64,000 nt of DNA from Shewanella sp. MTB7 (GTDB lineage Bacteria; Pseudomonadota; Gammaproteobacteria; Enterobacterales; Shewanellaceae), in NCBI RefSeq assembly GCF_027571385.1, contig NZ_CP085636.1, forward strand, positions 3,100,001-3,164,000, given 5' to 3'. Below the pieces are notes generated by a model. It saw only the letters and a list, made by a program, of their open reading frames with translations. It ran no database searches and was not told the DNA's origin. Position numbers and translations under genes: made by a program. Shown piece by piece: positions 46,480 to 56,993 of the stretch; position 1 is the first letter of the stretch; each line of letters begins with the position of its first letter.

Positions 46480-47397
46480 TCATCCTAATTTGAACGATTG
46501 TGTTTCTTGCTCAGAAACTATACTCGCCAACGCGTCAGCTAATGCCTTTTTATCGTGCAATCCTTTATGATGTTGACTCACCAGCGGACGATAAACGATA
46601 TTGCCGCTCTGGTAACTCCTATCCGAATGACACAGGACTCTATCGATTATCTTAACGCCAAGTACCTGATGACACCAATCTATTCTCTGCTCTAAAGTGA
46701 AGTCTGCAGAGGAAGAGGGCTCTCGTGTAAGATTGTCGATTAAGATCACTTCAGCGCGAGACTCTGCCAACGCAGTTGCAAATTTAGGTAATAAAAGTGG
46801 TGGCATGATACTGGTTAAAAAACTACCTGGGCCTAAGATCACTAGATCGGCTTCACGAACCGCATCACACGCTTCACAAGTCGCAGTCACCATAGGTTCT
46901 AATGACAGCGCCATAGGGTGATTCAACATCCCATCCACATTAGTCTCACCAAATATTTTGTTGCCACATGCTTCAATAGCGACAAGGTGGGTGGGTTCCT
47001 CTGACATAGGAATAACGCGCGTATCAATATTAAGAAATTGACGAATAACATTGACAGCTTCCAGTGGTCTTACGCATAGCTGATCCAATGCAAGCAGAAT
47101 AATGTTGCCTAGGTTATGACCCGACAAATCGCTTTCACCAGCAAATCGATACTCGAATAATAGAGAGCCAATAGAGGGATTACTTGCCAACTGAGATAAG
47201 CAGTTGCGCAGATCTCCCCAAGCGATACACTCTTGCTGTTCACGCAGTCTACCTGTAGAGCCACCATTATCGGTAGTAGCAACGATACCTGTTAGTTTAG
47301 GACCAAGGAAAGAGAGCGTAGATAAAACTCTGCCTAATCCATGACCTCCGCCTATAGCAACTATATTATTGAATCTATTTAGTGCATTATATTGCAT
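46480..47397 (-). CDS. yvcK: YvcK/CofD-family gluconeogenesis factor
   Basis: About 305 residues from the ATG at 47397 (MQYNALNRF), which has GGAAGG upstream; the open frame starts with TTG at 47424. Family signature VAIGGGHGLGRVLSTLSFL (phosphate-binding), then VATTDNGGSTGRLR and GPGSFLTSI. YvcK binds UDP-GlcNAc and is needed for growth on gluconeogenic carbon in Bacillus; E. coli has YbhK. Transcribed toward aspC's 3' end. Confidence 0.88.
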   Translation of the reverse strand: MQYNALNRFNNIVAIGGGHGLGRVLSTLSFLGPKLTGIVATTDNGGSTGRLREQQECIAWGDLRNCLSQLASNPSIGSLLFEYRFAGESDLSGHNLGNIILLALDQLCVRPLEAVNVIRQFLNIDTRVIPMSEEPTHLVAIEACGNKIFGETNVDGMLNHPMALSLEPMVTATCEACDAVREADLVILGPGSFLTSIMPPLLLPKFATALAESRAEVILIDNLTREPSSSADFTLEQRIDWCHQVLGVKIIDRVLCHSDRSYQSGNIVYRPLVSQHHKGLHDKKALADALASIVSEQETQSFKLG

Positions 47398-47588
47398 TCG
47401 GGTTTTTCCTTCCTGAATACCCAAGAGTTTTCATTTGCGATTATACATTAGAATAGCCCTGTAAACTCTTGTTTTGTTACATACTCCAATGATTTGAAAA
47501 TACTCGTTATAGTGACACCTCCAAGTGGCTTGGGTATATGTGTAATATGACATATAATCTCAACCGATAATGATGATTTGAGACAAGA

Positions 47589-48416
47589 ATGAAAACAGGA
47601 AGAATAGGTAAATTAACAGTATCAATAAGTGTTGTCATACTCGCCCTTATTATATTAAAACTTAATTTTATAGACACAAAAGACACAAAAGAGCAGAAGT
47701 TAGGGGCGTTAATTAAAAATAAGCAGAACCTTAGTCTGATCCCCGATTTTGCTTCTATTCCTCTTGTTAGTGATAAGAAACAAGCTTTCTTTGATTATTT
47801 ACGTCCTTGGGTTCGACTGCAAAATGGAATAATCAATGATGAACGTCAATTTTTACAACGCTCTCTGCAACACATCAATGACGGATTAGTGCTGACTGAA
47901 GCTGAGTATTTTCGTATCGAAGAGATCTCAAATAAGTATCAGTATTCTCCTCGAACAATTAATGCTGAAACCATTCAAAAATTATTAATAAGAGCGGATA
48001 TTATTCCTGAATCTATGGTGCTGATCCAAGCTGCCAATGAAACAGGTTGGGGAAGCTCAAGGTTTGCTAGAGAGGGGCTTAACTTCTTTGGACAGTGGTG
48101 CTTTAAAAAAGGTTGTGGTTTAGTGCCACAATCACGTACATCAGGTATGTCTCATGAGGTGGCTGTTTTTAAATCTGTCGAAGACTCAGTTGCATCATAT
48201 ATGCGCAACTTAAATTCAAATGCAGCATATTCTCTTTTACGCTCAATTCGCGCCGATATGCGCGCGCAAAATAAAGAACCCACAGCTAACGAACTGGTGT
48301 ATGGGTTAGTAAACTATTCTGAACGTCAGGAAGCTTATATCGATGAGCTTTTAGAGATGTTACGTCATAACCAGCAATACTTAGTAGGAAATAATGAAGA
48401 AAAGACTTCTGTTTAG
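47589..48416 (+). CDS. bax: Bax-like peptidoglycan glucosaminidase
   Basis: 275 residues (E. coli Bax 274). An N-terminal membrane anchor (SISVVILALIILKL, about 12-25) precedes the glucosaminidase domain: VLIQAANETGWGSSRFAREGLNFFG with the catalytic Glu, GQWCFKKGCG, and HEVAVFKSVEDSVASYMRNL. Cleaves glycan strands in the periplasm. The stop overlaps the start of the next gene (48394), implying co-translation. Confidence 0.85.
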   Translation: MKTGRIGKLTVSISVVILALIILKLNFIDTKDTKEQKLGALIKNKQNLSLIPDFASIPLVSDKKQAFFDYLRPWVRLQNGIINDERQFLQRSLQHINDGLVLTEAEYFRIEEISNKYQYSPRTINAETIQKLLIRADIIPESMVLIQAANETGWGSSRFAREGLNFFGQWCFKKGCGLVPQSRTSGMSHEVAVFKSVEDSVASYMRNLNSNAAYSLLRSIRADMRAQNKEPTANELVYGLVNYSERQEAYIDELLEMLRHNQQYLVGNNEEKTSV

Positions 48417-49020
48417 TTGTTTAGTCCTAGCTTGCACCTCTGTGCAAGCAACACCTATCTCGTTAGAATATCAAGGGTTTTATAACAGGTTGAAACAGGT
48501 CAATAAGGGACATTATCCTCTTGTTGAACTCACATTTTCAGTACCTAATAAAAAACTATGTCGTATTAATAGCGGTACGATAACCACTGAAAAAGAGTCA
48601 TTCCCTCTTACTATAACAAGCGATCAGCGTCTCTTTTTGCCTTACGATGATAGATTAAAATCTGATCGCGCTTTAATTAATTTAGACATTGAAGGTAAGG
48701 TTGAACATTGTAATATTTCAATGCAGGTAAGAGCAAAACAGACGAGACAGATTTACCAAAAAAGTGAAATCCTACAGATCCAAACTGAAATGGATGCGCT
48801 ATTAAATGAGATGCAAGGTTTTCCTATGCGGTACTTCGCAGCAGACATAGCTGGCATTAACTTTGTTTTTGAACCTGATAGTAAGGTTTCAATTAAGATT
48901 GATGGCACAGAGCAACTTGTCACGGGAATGCTTAGACTCAGTCGAGCTCAAATAGCAGCGTTAGACACCCTTGAACTGTCTGTAAAGCCAAAGGTGATAA
49001 GCCCTTGGACTAATGGTTAA
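48394..49020 (+). CDS. DUF2987-like periplasmic protein
   Basis: 208 residues, signal peptide (LLFSCLVLACTSVQA-TPI, about 1-19). It matches what I recall of DUF2987, found mainly in Shewanella and relatives. Two Cys (KKLCRINSG and VEHCNISM) might form a disulphide. It overlaps bax by 23 bp, so it is likely co-expressed with it. Function unknown; a role beside cell-wall hydrolysis is inferred. Confidence 0.75.
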   Translation: MKKRLLFSCLVLACTSVQATPISLEYQGFYNRLKQVNKGHYPLVELTFSVPNKKLCRINSGTITTEKESFPLTITSDQRLFLPYDDRLKSDRALINLDIEGKVEHCNISMQVRAKQTRQIYQKSEILQIQTEMDALLNEMQGFPMRYFAADIAGINFVFEPDSKVSIKIDGTEQLVTGMLRLSRAQIAALDTLELSVKPKVISPWTNG

Positions 49021-49030
49021 TCGGCTTTTG

Positions 49031-49075
49031 ACAGAAATAAAAAAAACTAGCTAACGCTGGTTTTTTTATTTCTGT
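49031..49075. terminator. Strong bidirectional terminator before ttcA
   Basis: Near-perfect stem of about 20 bases: ACAGAAAT plus A-run plus CTAGC on the left, GCTGG plus T-run plus ATTTCTGT on the right, with a single bulge and a TAAC loop. Confidence 0.8.
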
Positions 49076-49087
49076 AGCTCCCATGAA

Positions 49088-50047
49088 TTAAGGAGTATAG
49101 GTACTAACGACATCTATTTGATGTTCAGTCTTCATCCTTTGCTTGTTACTTGCAGCATCAAGGTCGATATGACCATTATTTGACACATCAACAAAATCAA
49201 ACGCTGGTAAGTCTGATTCAGCGACTTCACCTTTAAGTGGTGCGTCAGGGTTTCGGCTTAATGAAACAAAATCAAATTGTGTTCTGTCAACGCCCTGAGA
49301 TGGGGATGTATTTTGCATCGCGGTGAAAATAGACTCGATACGACCTGGGTGTTCAACATCCCATTGATTAAGCATCTTTTTGACTGAAGCACGTTTAAGG
49401 TTTTCCTGAGAGCCACATAGATTACATGGGATGATTGGAAAAGATTTTAACTCAGCATATTCAGCAATCTCTTTTTCACGTGAATAAGCTAAAGGTCGAA
49501 TCACCATATTCGCACCATCATCAGAGAGCAACTTAGGTGGCATGGCTTTTTGCTTACCCGCAAAGAACATGTTTAAGAACAATGTCTCAATAATGTCATC
49601 TCTATGGTGACCTAAGGCTATTTTAGTTGCCCCAATTTTTTGTGCAAAACCATACAAGGTTCCACGTCGCAATCGTGAACATAAGGAGCAGGTCTTTTGA
49701 CCCTCAGGAGTTTTATCTCTAACGATAGAGTAGGTATCTTTCTCTAAAATATGATACGCCACATCTAAAGTATCAAGATAAGCTGGAAGAACATGTTCAG
49801 GAAAACCCGGTTGTTTTTGGTCCAAATTAACTGCGACTATTTCGAACTTAATTGGCGCTCGTTTTTGCAGGTCCAGTAAGATATCAAGCATAGCATAGCT
49901 ATCCTTGCCTCCTGAAAGACAACACATTACCCGATCACCTTCCTCAACCATATTATAATCAGAGATAGCTTTGCCGACTTCGCTTCTGAGCTTTTTCTGA
50001 AGCTTTTTCATTCGGGTGACTTGTTGAGTTGATAGATCGACAGACAT
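49088..50047 (-). CDS. ttcA: tRNA 2-thiocytidine synthetase TtcA
   Basis: 319 residues (E. coli 311). PP-loop [12 protein letters not shown] (about 43-54) activates the tRNA base with ATP. The iron-sulphur cysteines are C120 and C123 (CSLC) and C208/C211 (PCNLCG). Introduces 2-thiocytidine at position 32 of some tRNAs. Neighbour of uspE and fnr, as in Shewanella and E. coli. Confidence 0.93.
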   Translation of the reverse strand: MSVDLSTQQVTRMKKLQKKLRSEVGKAISDYNMVEEGDRVMCCLSGGKDSYAMLDILLDLQKRAPIKFEIVAVNLDQKQPGFPEHVLPAYLDTLDVAYHILEKDTYSIVRDKTPEGQKTCSLCSRLRRGTLYGFAQKIGATKIALGHHRDDIIETLFLNMFFAGKQKAMPPKLLSDDGANMVIRPLAYSREKEIAEYAELKSFPIIPCNLCGSQENLKRASVKKMLNQWDVEHPGRIESIFTAMQNTSPSQGVDRTQFDFVSLSRNPDAPLKGEVAESDLPAFDFVDVSNNGHIDLDAASNKQRMKTEHQIDVVSTYTP

Positions 50048-50129
50048 AAAAAAACGCGCCTAATAACACTTGAATTATGGGCGCGTAGTATATATTAAAA
50101 TCTTGACGTTAAAAAGCCAACTTGCTCGC

Positions 50130-51062
50130 TTAACTCTGATCTAATGGCGATTTATAACCATCAGGCTTAATGGCCAGCAGATCGCAATTTATACTATCGA
50201 TAACGTGCTCTGCTGTATTACCAATCAGCGCCGCTGAAAAACCGGTTCGACCGACTGTGCCTAAAATAACCAGCTCGGCATCGATGTTTTTCGCGACATC
50301 AGGGATCACGTCTTCAGGTAAGCCTTCTTTCACATGACAGTTATCAGGACTAATGCCTAAAGTTAAGGCTAACTCGCACACTCTTTGTTCATGCTGCATA
50401 CGAATCGTTTCACTGTATGTATGTGCGTCAAAATCAGGTAACTCGATAGCAAGATTGACAGGGGTTCCAGGATAACCATTTACAAGGTGAACTTCGGCAT
50501 CGAATTTAATCGCTAAATCTTTACCATATTCAATAATTTTGCTGTTGAGACTAATGTGATCATCATCTTCTGAACCAACATTTATTGCACATAGTATTTT
50601 ACCAGCAATAGGCCAATCATGTGCTTTTACTAACAGAACGGGTACTGGTGATTTCCGCATTAAATGCCAATCAGTTGGAGTGAAAATTACAGATTTAAGC
50701 TTGTCATGCTCATGGGTCCCTTTGATAATGAGATCGAAATTTTCTGAAATGACATGTTGAATGATACTTTCATAAGGGCGATTGTGCCAAATGACTTCAC
50801 TTTGAATCGTGATACCAGAGGATGAATAATGTGAGACAATTTCATCAATCCAAGCTTGCCGCTGAGCAATAACACCTTGTCTCATTGCCTCACGCTCTTG
50901 TCCGGACAAGATAGATGTCATCTCATAAGAAAAATCAAAAATTGAAAGAAATACGGTAATGCTTGCTTGATTTCGGGTCGCGAGTTCAACAGCCCTCGCA
51001 AGTGCGGGTTGGGAATCACTGGCTGGATCCACGACAACTAACAGCTTTTTATATTTCTTCAT
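50130..51062 (-). CDS. uspE: Universal stress protein E
   Basis: About 310 residues from the ATG at 51062 (MKKYKKLLVVVD), which has GGGGA upstream; the frame opens further out at 51119. Two tandem Usp domains, each with the ATP-binding-like GT-x(n)-G signatures (EHDKLKSVIFTPTDW and ILGTVGRTGFSAALIGNTAE), as in E. coli UspE. Involved in stress survival and motility/adhesion control. Preceded by an FNR-like site, and it sits directly downstream of fnr. Confidence 0.9.
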   Translation of the reverse strand: MKKYKKLLVVVDPASDSQPALARAVELATRNQASITVFLSIFDFSYEMTSILSGQEREAMRQGVIAQRQAWIDEIVSHYSSSGITIQSEVIWHNRPYESIIQHVISENFDLIIKGTHEHDKLKSVIFTPTDWHLMRKSPVPVLLVKAHDWPIAGKILCAINVGSEDDDHISLNSKIIEYGKDLAIKFDAEVHLVNGYPGTPVNLAIELPDFDAHTYSETIRMQHEQRVCELALTLGISPDNCHVKEGLPEDVIPDVAKNIDAELVILGTVGRTGFSAALIGNTAEHVIDSINCDLLAIKPDGYKSPLDQS

Positions 51063-51118
51063 AGGTTTCCCCTTTCTTATTTGGTACCTTAATAATGAGC
51101 TACATTGGGTAAAAGACA

Positions 51119-51132
51119 TTGCTTTAGATCAA
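51119..51132 (-). promoter_or_regulatory. FNR-box-like site upstream of uspE
   Basis: TTGCT-TTAG-ATCAA, nine of ten half-site positions of TTGAT-N4-ATCAA. Centred about 63 bp upstream of the uspE start codon. Anaerobic control of uspE by FNR is inferred. Confidence 0.5.
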
Positions 51133-51290
51133 ATGAACTCAAGATTCCTTACCGTGTTATAGCATTATTTTATGCTAAGTTACTTATCTATTACGAATTA
51201 TTTAATAGTACACAGACGACGTTTTAAAATTCAAAGAAGGGGAAGGCGCCGATACTGACCGTATCAACGCACTAGACAACAGATAAACAT

Positions 51291-52040
51291 CTAGCGAGCA
51301 ATAACGCTATTGCCCGCTAATTTATTCAGTGCATCAAAGTTGATGATAGTAATGTATTTACCTTTAACTTCTATCAACTCAGCTTTTTGGAAACGTCCGA
51401 GTAATCGACTAATTGTTTCAACCGTCAAGCCTAAATAATTACCAATATCACCACGAGTCATGGTCAACCTGAACTCTTTAGGTGAAAAGCCTCGATTGCC
51501 AAATCGCGTAGCTAAATTGCTGATGAAAGCCGCCAATCTTTCCTCTGCATTTTTCTTACTTAACAACAATATCATCTCTTGATCACTTTGGATCTCATTA
51601 CTCATCAAACGCATAATCTGCTGTCGAAGTTTTGGCATAGAACCACTGAGATCATCGAGCGTCGAAAATGGAATTTCGCAAACCATTGAGGTTTCTAATG
51701 CTTGTGCAAAACTCTGATGTACTTGGGAATGAATGCCGTCGAAACCAATCACATCACCCGCGAGATGGAAACCAGTGATTTGTTCATCACCTTGCTCTGT
51801 AATGGTAAAACTCTTAATGGTACCTGAGCGGATTGCAAATAGAGACTTTAGAACATCACCTGATTTAAATATTTGCTCACCCTTTTGAATGGGCTTTTTT
51901 CTCTCAATGATTTCGTCAAGACGATCGAGTTCAGAACTATTAAGTGTAAACGGAATGCACAAGGTTCCCATGCTGCAATCATGACAATGAATGGCACATC
52001 CAGGAACTGCAGAACGACGACTTTTACTGTTGTCTGTCAT
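51291..52040 (-). CDS. fnr: Fnr/EtrA anaerobic transcription regulator
   Basis: About 249 residues from the ATG at 52040 (MTDNSKSRR); the frame opens at 52061. Highly similar to E. coli FNR. The [4Fe-4S] cysteines are C19, C22 and C28 ([13 protein letters not shown]) plus C121 (TSMVCEIPF), with the CRP-like sensor domain, then the helix-turn-helix near [21 protein letters not shown]. Oxygen-sensing activator/repressor (EtrA in Shewanella). It lies between uspE and the cbb3 block, and a perfect FNR site upstream of ccoN makes the cbb3 operon a likely target. Confidence 0.95.
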   Translation of the reverse strand: MTDNSKSRRSAVPGCAIHCHDCSMGTLCIPFTLNSSELDRLDEIIERKKPIQKGEQIFKSGDVLKSLFAIRSGTIKSFTITEQGDEQITGFHLAGDVIGFDGIHSQVHQSFAQALETSMVCEIPFSTLDDLSGSMPKLRQQIMRLMSNEIQSDQEMILLLSKKNAEERLAAFISNLATRFGNRGFSPKEFRLTMTRGDIGNYLGLTVETISRLLGRFQKAELIEVKGKYITIINFDALNKLAGNSVIAR

Positions 52041-52095
52041 AGTCTCTCTCAAATTTCTCAATTACACTTATGTTAAACTAATTTAATATGCTGAG

Positions 52096-52788
52096 CTAGT
52101 TAAGCTGTGCAATTGCGATGTATAAAGTGTGTGATCCAAATAAGATCAGTATTAAGCCACTGAACAATCTTATCGCTTTAGTCTGAGTCCACTGACTTAA
52201 CATATTCGCCGCAACACCCGCACTCAATAGTGCCGGTAATGTGCCTAAACCAAATGCCATCATAATAAAAGCACCTTGCTGGGCTGAATTTGCCGCCACC
52301 GCCCATGTTAAGGTGCTGTAAACTAGACCGCATGGAAGCCAGCCCCACAACATACCGCCAATAAATGCATTTTTCATCGTCTTTATGGGCAACACTCGAC
52401 TGGCGAAGGGGGACAAAAATCGCCACAATAATTTCCCTAAGCGTTCAATCTGCACTACTCCAGACCAAATTTGTGCGATATATAGACCTGTCACGATCAT
52501 CATCACACCAGCAAAAGCCCTTAATGCCAGCAGGTATAAATCAATATTGAATAGTGAGCCTAATGCACTCGCTGAGCCTCCTACAAAAGCCCCAGCCAAG
52601 CTATAACTTAAAATTCGGCCCAAATTATAGGTAATCAAAAATGTCAATTTAGTCGATAAAAGGCTTTGCCCATCTTTCGAGGGAAGTTGAGCTGAAAAAG
52701 CACCTATTAGTCCACCACACATGCCTATGCAGTGACCAGCCCCCATCAAACCTACTAAAAATGCCCCCGTGATACTGTAATCAATCAA
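52096..52788 (-). CDS. TauE/SafE-like membrane protein (COG2836)
   Basis: 230 residues, about six transmembrane segments. GAGHCIGMCGGLIGAFSA near the N-terminus has Cys/His residues suited to metal or thiol chemistry. This class of protein regularly sits beside ccoI/ccoS, so a role in copper handling or redox for cbb3 assembly is a reasonable inference; sulphite export is only the family name. It overlaps ccoS by 4 bp. Confidence 0.78.
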   Translation of the reverse strand: MIDYSITGAFLVGLMGAGHCIGMCGGLIGAFSAQLPSKDGQSLLSTKLTFLITYNLGRILSYSLAGAFVGGSASALGSLFNIDLYLLALRAFAGVMMIVTGLYIAQIWSGVVQIERLGKLLWRFLSPFASRVLPIKTMKNAFIGGMLWGWLPCGLVYSTLTWAVAANSAQQGAFIMMAFGLGTLPALLSAGVAANMLSQWTQTKAIRLFSGLILILFGSHTLYIAIAQLN

Positions 52789-52979
52789 GATGACTTTGAC
52801 TCACTGTCAGCTGTGGAATTTGGAGCCTTAGGTTTTGATTCATCCTCATCAAAGAGAATAGAGACACTTTGCCTATCAAGATCGTCAAATTGTTCCGATT
52901 TTACAGCCCAAAAAAAGATACCAATGGCAATGGCCACAAATAGCATCGCGATCGGAATTAATACATAAATAATACTCAT
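52785..52979 (-). CDS. ccoS: cbb3 oxidase assembly protein CcoS
   Basis: 64 residues. One transmembrane helix (IYVLIPIAMLFVAIAIGIFFW), then a short acidic tail with FDDLDRQSVSILFDED, the CcoS signature. Required for maturation of the cbb3 oxidase metal centres. Overlaps ccoI by 4 bp and the TauE/SafE-like gene by 4 bp. Confidence 0.9.
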   Translation of the reverse strand: MSIIYVLIPIAMLFVAIAIGIFFWAVKSEQFDDLDRQSVSILFDEDESKPKAPNSTADSESKSS

Positions 52980-55354
52980 AAACGTACCCTTAAAAGTCTC
53001 AGACTATTGGCGACAACAATGAGTGAACTGACTGACATACCTAATGCCGCAATGTAAGGTAGTACGTGGCCTGTCACCGCCAAAGGGATTATAAACAGGT
53101 TATATCCGAGCGCCCAATACAAATTTTGTTTTATTATCTTATCGGTCAATTTTGCTACATGTACCGCATCATTAAAGCGTGATAATTGGTCACCGAGTAA
53201 AATAAGATCAGCACTGTTTTTCGTGATGGCTGAACCACTCCCCATTGCGACCGATAGGTTAGCCCCTGCAAGTACTGGTGCATCATTAATTCCATCACCA
53301 AACATAGCAACTGAGTGTTTTCTTTGTAATGATTGAACCAAACTTAGTTTGTCTTGTGGTTTAAGCCCCTTATAGACATCGGTTATTGCGACTCGACGCG
53401 CAATCTCATCAACGTGGGTGGAACTGTCACCGCTGGCAATGCTGACCATACAGCCATTTTGTTTAAGAACTTTTATCGTGTCGACAGCATCTTCTCTAAT
53501 GGCATCAACCAGGGTGAATTTAGCCTGGATTTTTCTATTTTTCACTAAATAAACCGACAAGGTCAGGTCGTTCTCGACACCAACAAATTCGGCACTGCCA
53601 ATCCTGTATTCTGTGCCATCAATTAAGCCCATCAAGCCAGCACCGACTATGCTTTGCTGCTCACTGACGTGTATAGAGTGATCTCGATAACGATCGAAAG
53701 CTTTCGCGATTGGATGTAATGACGCACTCTCCAAAGCCGCAGCAATTGATAACACCTGCGCTCTATCGGCATCATTGAAAAGAGTCACGTGATCGATAGT
53801 AAGAGTGCCACAGGTGAGGGTGCCAGTTTTGTCAAACACCACATGTTCAATCTTAGTTAACTTTTCGAATACACCGGGCTTGCGTACAATAACCCCAATG
53901 CCTGTAAAGATGCCTGTCGCACAGGTAACCGCTGTAGGTGTCGCCAACGCTAATGCGCAAGGGCAGGTAGCAACCAAGACCGCTAACGTGACCCAGAATG
54001 CATCTTCAGGCCAATAGATACGCCAGACTATGTAGGTCATGAGCGCAATCACTAGAATGGTCCAAGTGAAGTAGTTAGAAATCGTATCAACATACAGGGC
54101 CACTTTGGGCTTATTGTTCGAAGCAGCTTCCTGTAAGCGAATGATTTCAGCAACAAGTTGATCTTGACCAATCGCTGTAACTTCAACCTTAATGGGATGA
54201 TCTACATTGATTGTTCCAGCATACACCTCTTGAGTCATCGACTTCATCACTGGCATCTGCTCACCGGTGAGCATGGCTTCATTAATACAGGTGTATCCCT
54301 CAATAATCACGCCATCGGCAGCAACCACCTCACCAGGTTTAACTAAGATGACGTCACCGACTTTAAGAACTTTTGCAGGTACTTCTTGGTTACCTGTTGG
54401 CACGACAAGCTGTGCGATAACGGGCACCAGTTTATGTAAATTGCTTGAACTAACAGAAGCTTTTTGTCTGGCATTTTGCTCAAAATAACGACCAAGTAAG
54501 AGAAAGAAAGTAAACATACTTACGGATTCGTAATACACTTCACCGGTACCATTTACCGTCGCAATACAGCTTGCAATATAAGCGCCCAATATGGCTATGG
54601 AGACTGAAACATCCATATTTAACCGGCCACTGAACATGGAACGAATCGCGCTAAAATAAAATGGTTGGGCAGAGTAGAAGACAACAGGAGCCGCAAAAAT
54701 CATGCTCACCCAGCGGAAGTAATCACGGTATTCGACTTCGAGATCGGAAAAATAGTCGGCATAAAGGGCAAGGGCAAACATCATCACCTGCATGGTGGCA
54801 AAGCCTGCGAGGCCCAATCTAAGCAAAAATTTACGACTATTGTCTTTACTCAGTTTTTCTTGTTCATCAACTTGGTAGGGAGCTGCTTGATAACCAATTT
54901 GACTAATCTGACTAAGGATATCACTCAGCTTAATCTTACTTGCAACCCAACTAACCTGAGCACGCTCCGTGGTCGTATTGACACATATCGACGTGATACC
55001 CGTCACATATTTAAGTTTATGCTCAATTAACCAAGCACATGCGGCGCAAGTGATCCCATCGATAGATAAAGATACCGATGAAATATCACTCTTTTTATAA
55101 ACAAAATCTTGTTGAATTTCAGCAAGATCAAATGCAGAAAATGAGCTTAACTCATCGGGCACTAGGGCAGTTTGTTTGTTGCCCATTTCGGTGCGAAATT
55201 TATAATAGCTGCTTAACCCAGCATTGATAATGGCCTGAGAAACAGCTTGGCAGCCTGGGCAACACATGAGCTCATAGCTATTATTAATGCATGTCGTAAA
55301 TTGAGACCCAGTTAACACGGGTTCACCACAATGGAAACAATCACAGTGCTTCAT
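52976..55354 (-). CDS. ccoI: Copper P1B-type ATPase CcoI/FixI
   Basis: 792 residues. An N-terminal Cys-rich zinc-finger-like region (CDCFHCGEPV, then CCPGCQ) and a heavy-metal-associated domain with CAAC. Eight membrane helices are expected. Catalytic motifs are TGEQMPV (TGE), CPCALAL in the ion path, DKTGTLTCG (phosphorylated Asp) and GDGINDAPVL. Supplies copper for the cbb3 oxidase. Overlaps ccoS and follows the ccoH-like gene. Confidence 0.94.
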   Translation of the reverse strand: MKHCDCFHCGEPVLTGSQFTTCINNSYELMCCPGCQAVSQAIINAGLSSYYKFRTEMGNKQTALVPDELSSFSAFDLAEIQQDFVYKKSDISSVSLSIDGITCAACAWLIEHKLKYVTGITSICVNTTTERAQVSWVASKIKLSDILSQISQIGYQAAPYQVDEQEKLSKDNSRKFLLRLGLAGFATMQVMMFALALYADYFSDLEVEYRDYFRWVSMIFAAPVVFYSAQPFYFSAIRSMFSGRLNMDVSVSIAILGAYIASCIATVNGTGEVYYESVSMFTFFLLLGRYFEQNARQKASVSSSNLHKLVPVIAQLVVPTGNQEVPAKVLKVGDVILVKPGEVVAADGVIIEGYTCINEAMLTGEQMPVMKSMTQEVYAGTINVDHPIKVEVTAIGQDQLVAEIIRLQEAASNNKPKVALYVDTISNYFTWTILVIALMTYIVWRIYWPEDAFWVTLAVLVATCPCALALATPTAVTCATGIFTGIGVIVRKPGVFEKLTKIEHVVFDKTGTLTCGTLTIDHVTLFNDADRAQVLSIAAALESASLHPIAKAFDRYRDHSIHVSEQQSIVGAGLMGLIDGTEYRIGSAEFVGVENDLTLSVYLVKNRKIQAKFTLVDAIREDAVDTIKVLKQNGCMVSIASGDSSTHVDEIARRVAITDVYKGLKPQDKLSLVQSLQRKHSVAMFGDGINDAPVLAGANLSVAMGSGSAITKNSADLILLGDQLSRFNDAVHVAKLTDKIIKQNLYWALGYNLFIIPLAVTGHVLPYIAALGMSVSSLIVVANSLRLLRVRL

Positions 55355-55425
55355 AGTTAATCTAGTTTAACCTGTATGCTTTAGCGCTTGAACAGAGCGG
55401 GCTAGGCCCGCCCTAAAAGAAATAA

Positions 55426-55905
55426 CTAATTTAACCAGTATTCGGTGTCATCGGCTATTTGCAGGCGTTTCTGAATGCGCCAACTTTGATCATAGCCTTC
55501 GAGTCTGACTTCCCAAGCACCTGTGATGGGGTTAGAAAGTGCAATACGATAGGCTTTGTCACCATCAGCTGTCACCACTTGCTTAAAATCACGACTTTCG
55601 ATAGTGGGGTGAAAGAATTCAACATTTAATGCAGCAATATAATTCTCACCACCATGTTGAATTATCGTTAATTGATTGTCATCGACCTGAAGTTCAAACT
55701 GCATACCAAGTTGCTTGGCATGCTTGATCTTCCTAAGATCCTGGTTTATTCGTTTACCATCTTTATAATAATCTTCTGACACAAGTGCATCTTTATTGTC
55801 AATAGCGAGATAGAGTAGATTGACACTCGCCACAACAGCACATAAAGGCAAGATAATTAGGAACCAAGGCCAGAACTGCTTATACCAGGCTTGAGGTTGT
55901 TTCAT
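55426..55905 (-). CDS. ccoH: FixH/CcoH family protein
   Basis: 159 residues, one N-terminal helix (FWPWFLIILPLCAVVASVNLL, about 10-30) and a FixH-type periplasmic domain (DNKDALVSEDYYKDGK signature). Supports cbb3 oxidase assembly. Sits between ccoP and ccoI. Confidence 0.85.
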   Translation of the reverse strand: MKQPQAWYKQFWPWFLIILPLCAVVASVNLLYLAIDNKDALVSEDYYKDGKRINQDLRKIKHAKQLGMQFELQVDDNQLTIIQHGGENYIAALNVEFFHPTIESRDFKQVVTADGDKAYRIALSNPITGAWEVRLEGYDQSWRIQKRLQIADDTEYWLN

Positions 55906-55964
55906 GTTAAATACCTATGATAAAAATTGCGACTATATTAACTGCAAAAGTGTGATTTAGCACC

Positions 55965-55997
55965 CTAAAAAAAAGGCCTCGATGAGATCGAGGCCTT
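55965..55997 (-). terminator. Terminator of the ccoNOQP operon
   Basis: AAGGCCTCGAT (55973-55983) and ATCGAGGCCTT (55987-55997) with a three-base loop; on the minus strand a run of eight T follows. Confidence 0.85.
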
Positions 55998-56015
55998 CTT
56001 GTAACTTAGATGTAA

Positions 56016-56993
56016 CTACTTGTTTGACAAGCTATAAACATAAGCTGTGATTACGTGAACTTTCTCTTCACCTAATACGTCTTTCCAAGCTGGCATAACC
56101 CCACTACGACCATTTTGAATTGATAGTTCAATAGCACCACGGCTACCACCATACAGCCAAATGTTGTTAGTCAAGTTAGGGGCACCCATAAACTTATTAC
56201 CGGTAGCGTCCATACCGTGACAAGCAAAACAGCCTTTCATAAATGAAGCTTGGCCTTGAGCGGCAAGGGCTTCATCATGATCTCGACCCGCTAATTTAGT
56301 CACATACTCTGCTAGGCCTTTGATTTCACTATCTTCAATTGGCAAACCACCTTTTGGTGGCATCATACCATGGCGACCATTCATGATACTGGTTTTAATC
56401 GTGGCAAGCTCACCACCATATAACCAGTCACTGTCGGTTAGGTTAGGGAAGCCTTTACTCCCACGCGCATCACTACCATGACACTGAGAGCAGTTATGTA
56501 AGAACAGACGTCCACCCACTTTTAAGGCTTCTTCATTCTTAACTAACTCTTCAAGCGGGGTTTCAGCATAAGCCTTGAAGATAGGACCAAATTTTTCATT
56601 GGCACGTTTAACTTCTTGGTCATACTGAACCCAGCGGCCTTCTTTGTTAGCAAGTTCAATTGCAGCTTCAGAATCAGCTTTAATACCATTTACAGTCCCT
56701 ATACTTTGGTTAGAACTCGACCAGCCTAAAAGACCTTTGTAGTTCCCTAAACCAGGGTAAAGTGCTAAATAAATAACACCGAAAACAATCGTTAGGTAGA
56801 ACATATAACTCCACCACTTAGGTAGCGGGTTATTAAGTTCTTCAATGCCGTCAAAGCTATGACCCATAGATTCGCCTTCTTTAACACCTGTGGTGTTTTT
56901 AGAAACGAGTCTTAAAAGGATGAAACACCCTGCAATTACCACGATAGTGAGTACGGTAACCCATATACTCCAAAAGTTAGTCATCACTGCCAT
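56016..56993 (-). CDS. ccoP: cbb3 cytochrome c oxidase subunit III
   Basis: 325 residues from the ATG at 56993, which overlaps the ccoQ stop as TGATG, behind AGGAG. Two membrane segments near the N-terminus, then two cytochrome c haem motifs, CSQCHG and CFACHG. Delivers electrons to the CcoO/CcoN core. Confidence 0.93.
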   Translation of the reverse strand: MAVMTNFWSIWVTVLTIVVIAGCFILLRLVSKNTTGVKEGESMGHSFDGIEELNNPLPKWWSYMFYLTIVFGVIYLALYPGLGNYKGLLGWSSSNQSIGTVNGIKADSEAAIELANKEGRWVQYDQEVKRANEKFGPIFKAYAETPLEELVKNEEALKVGGRLFLHNCSQCHGSDARGSKGFPNLTDSDWLYGGELATIKTSIMNGRHGMMPPKGGLPIEDSEIKGLAEYVTKLAGRDHDEALAAQGQASFMKGCFACHGMDATGNKFMGAPNLTNNIWLYGGSRGAIELSIQNGRSGVMPAWKDVLGEEKVHVITAYVYSLSNK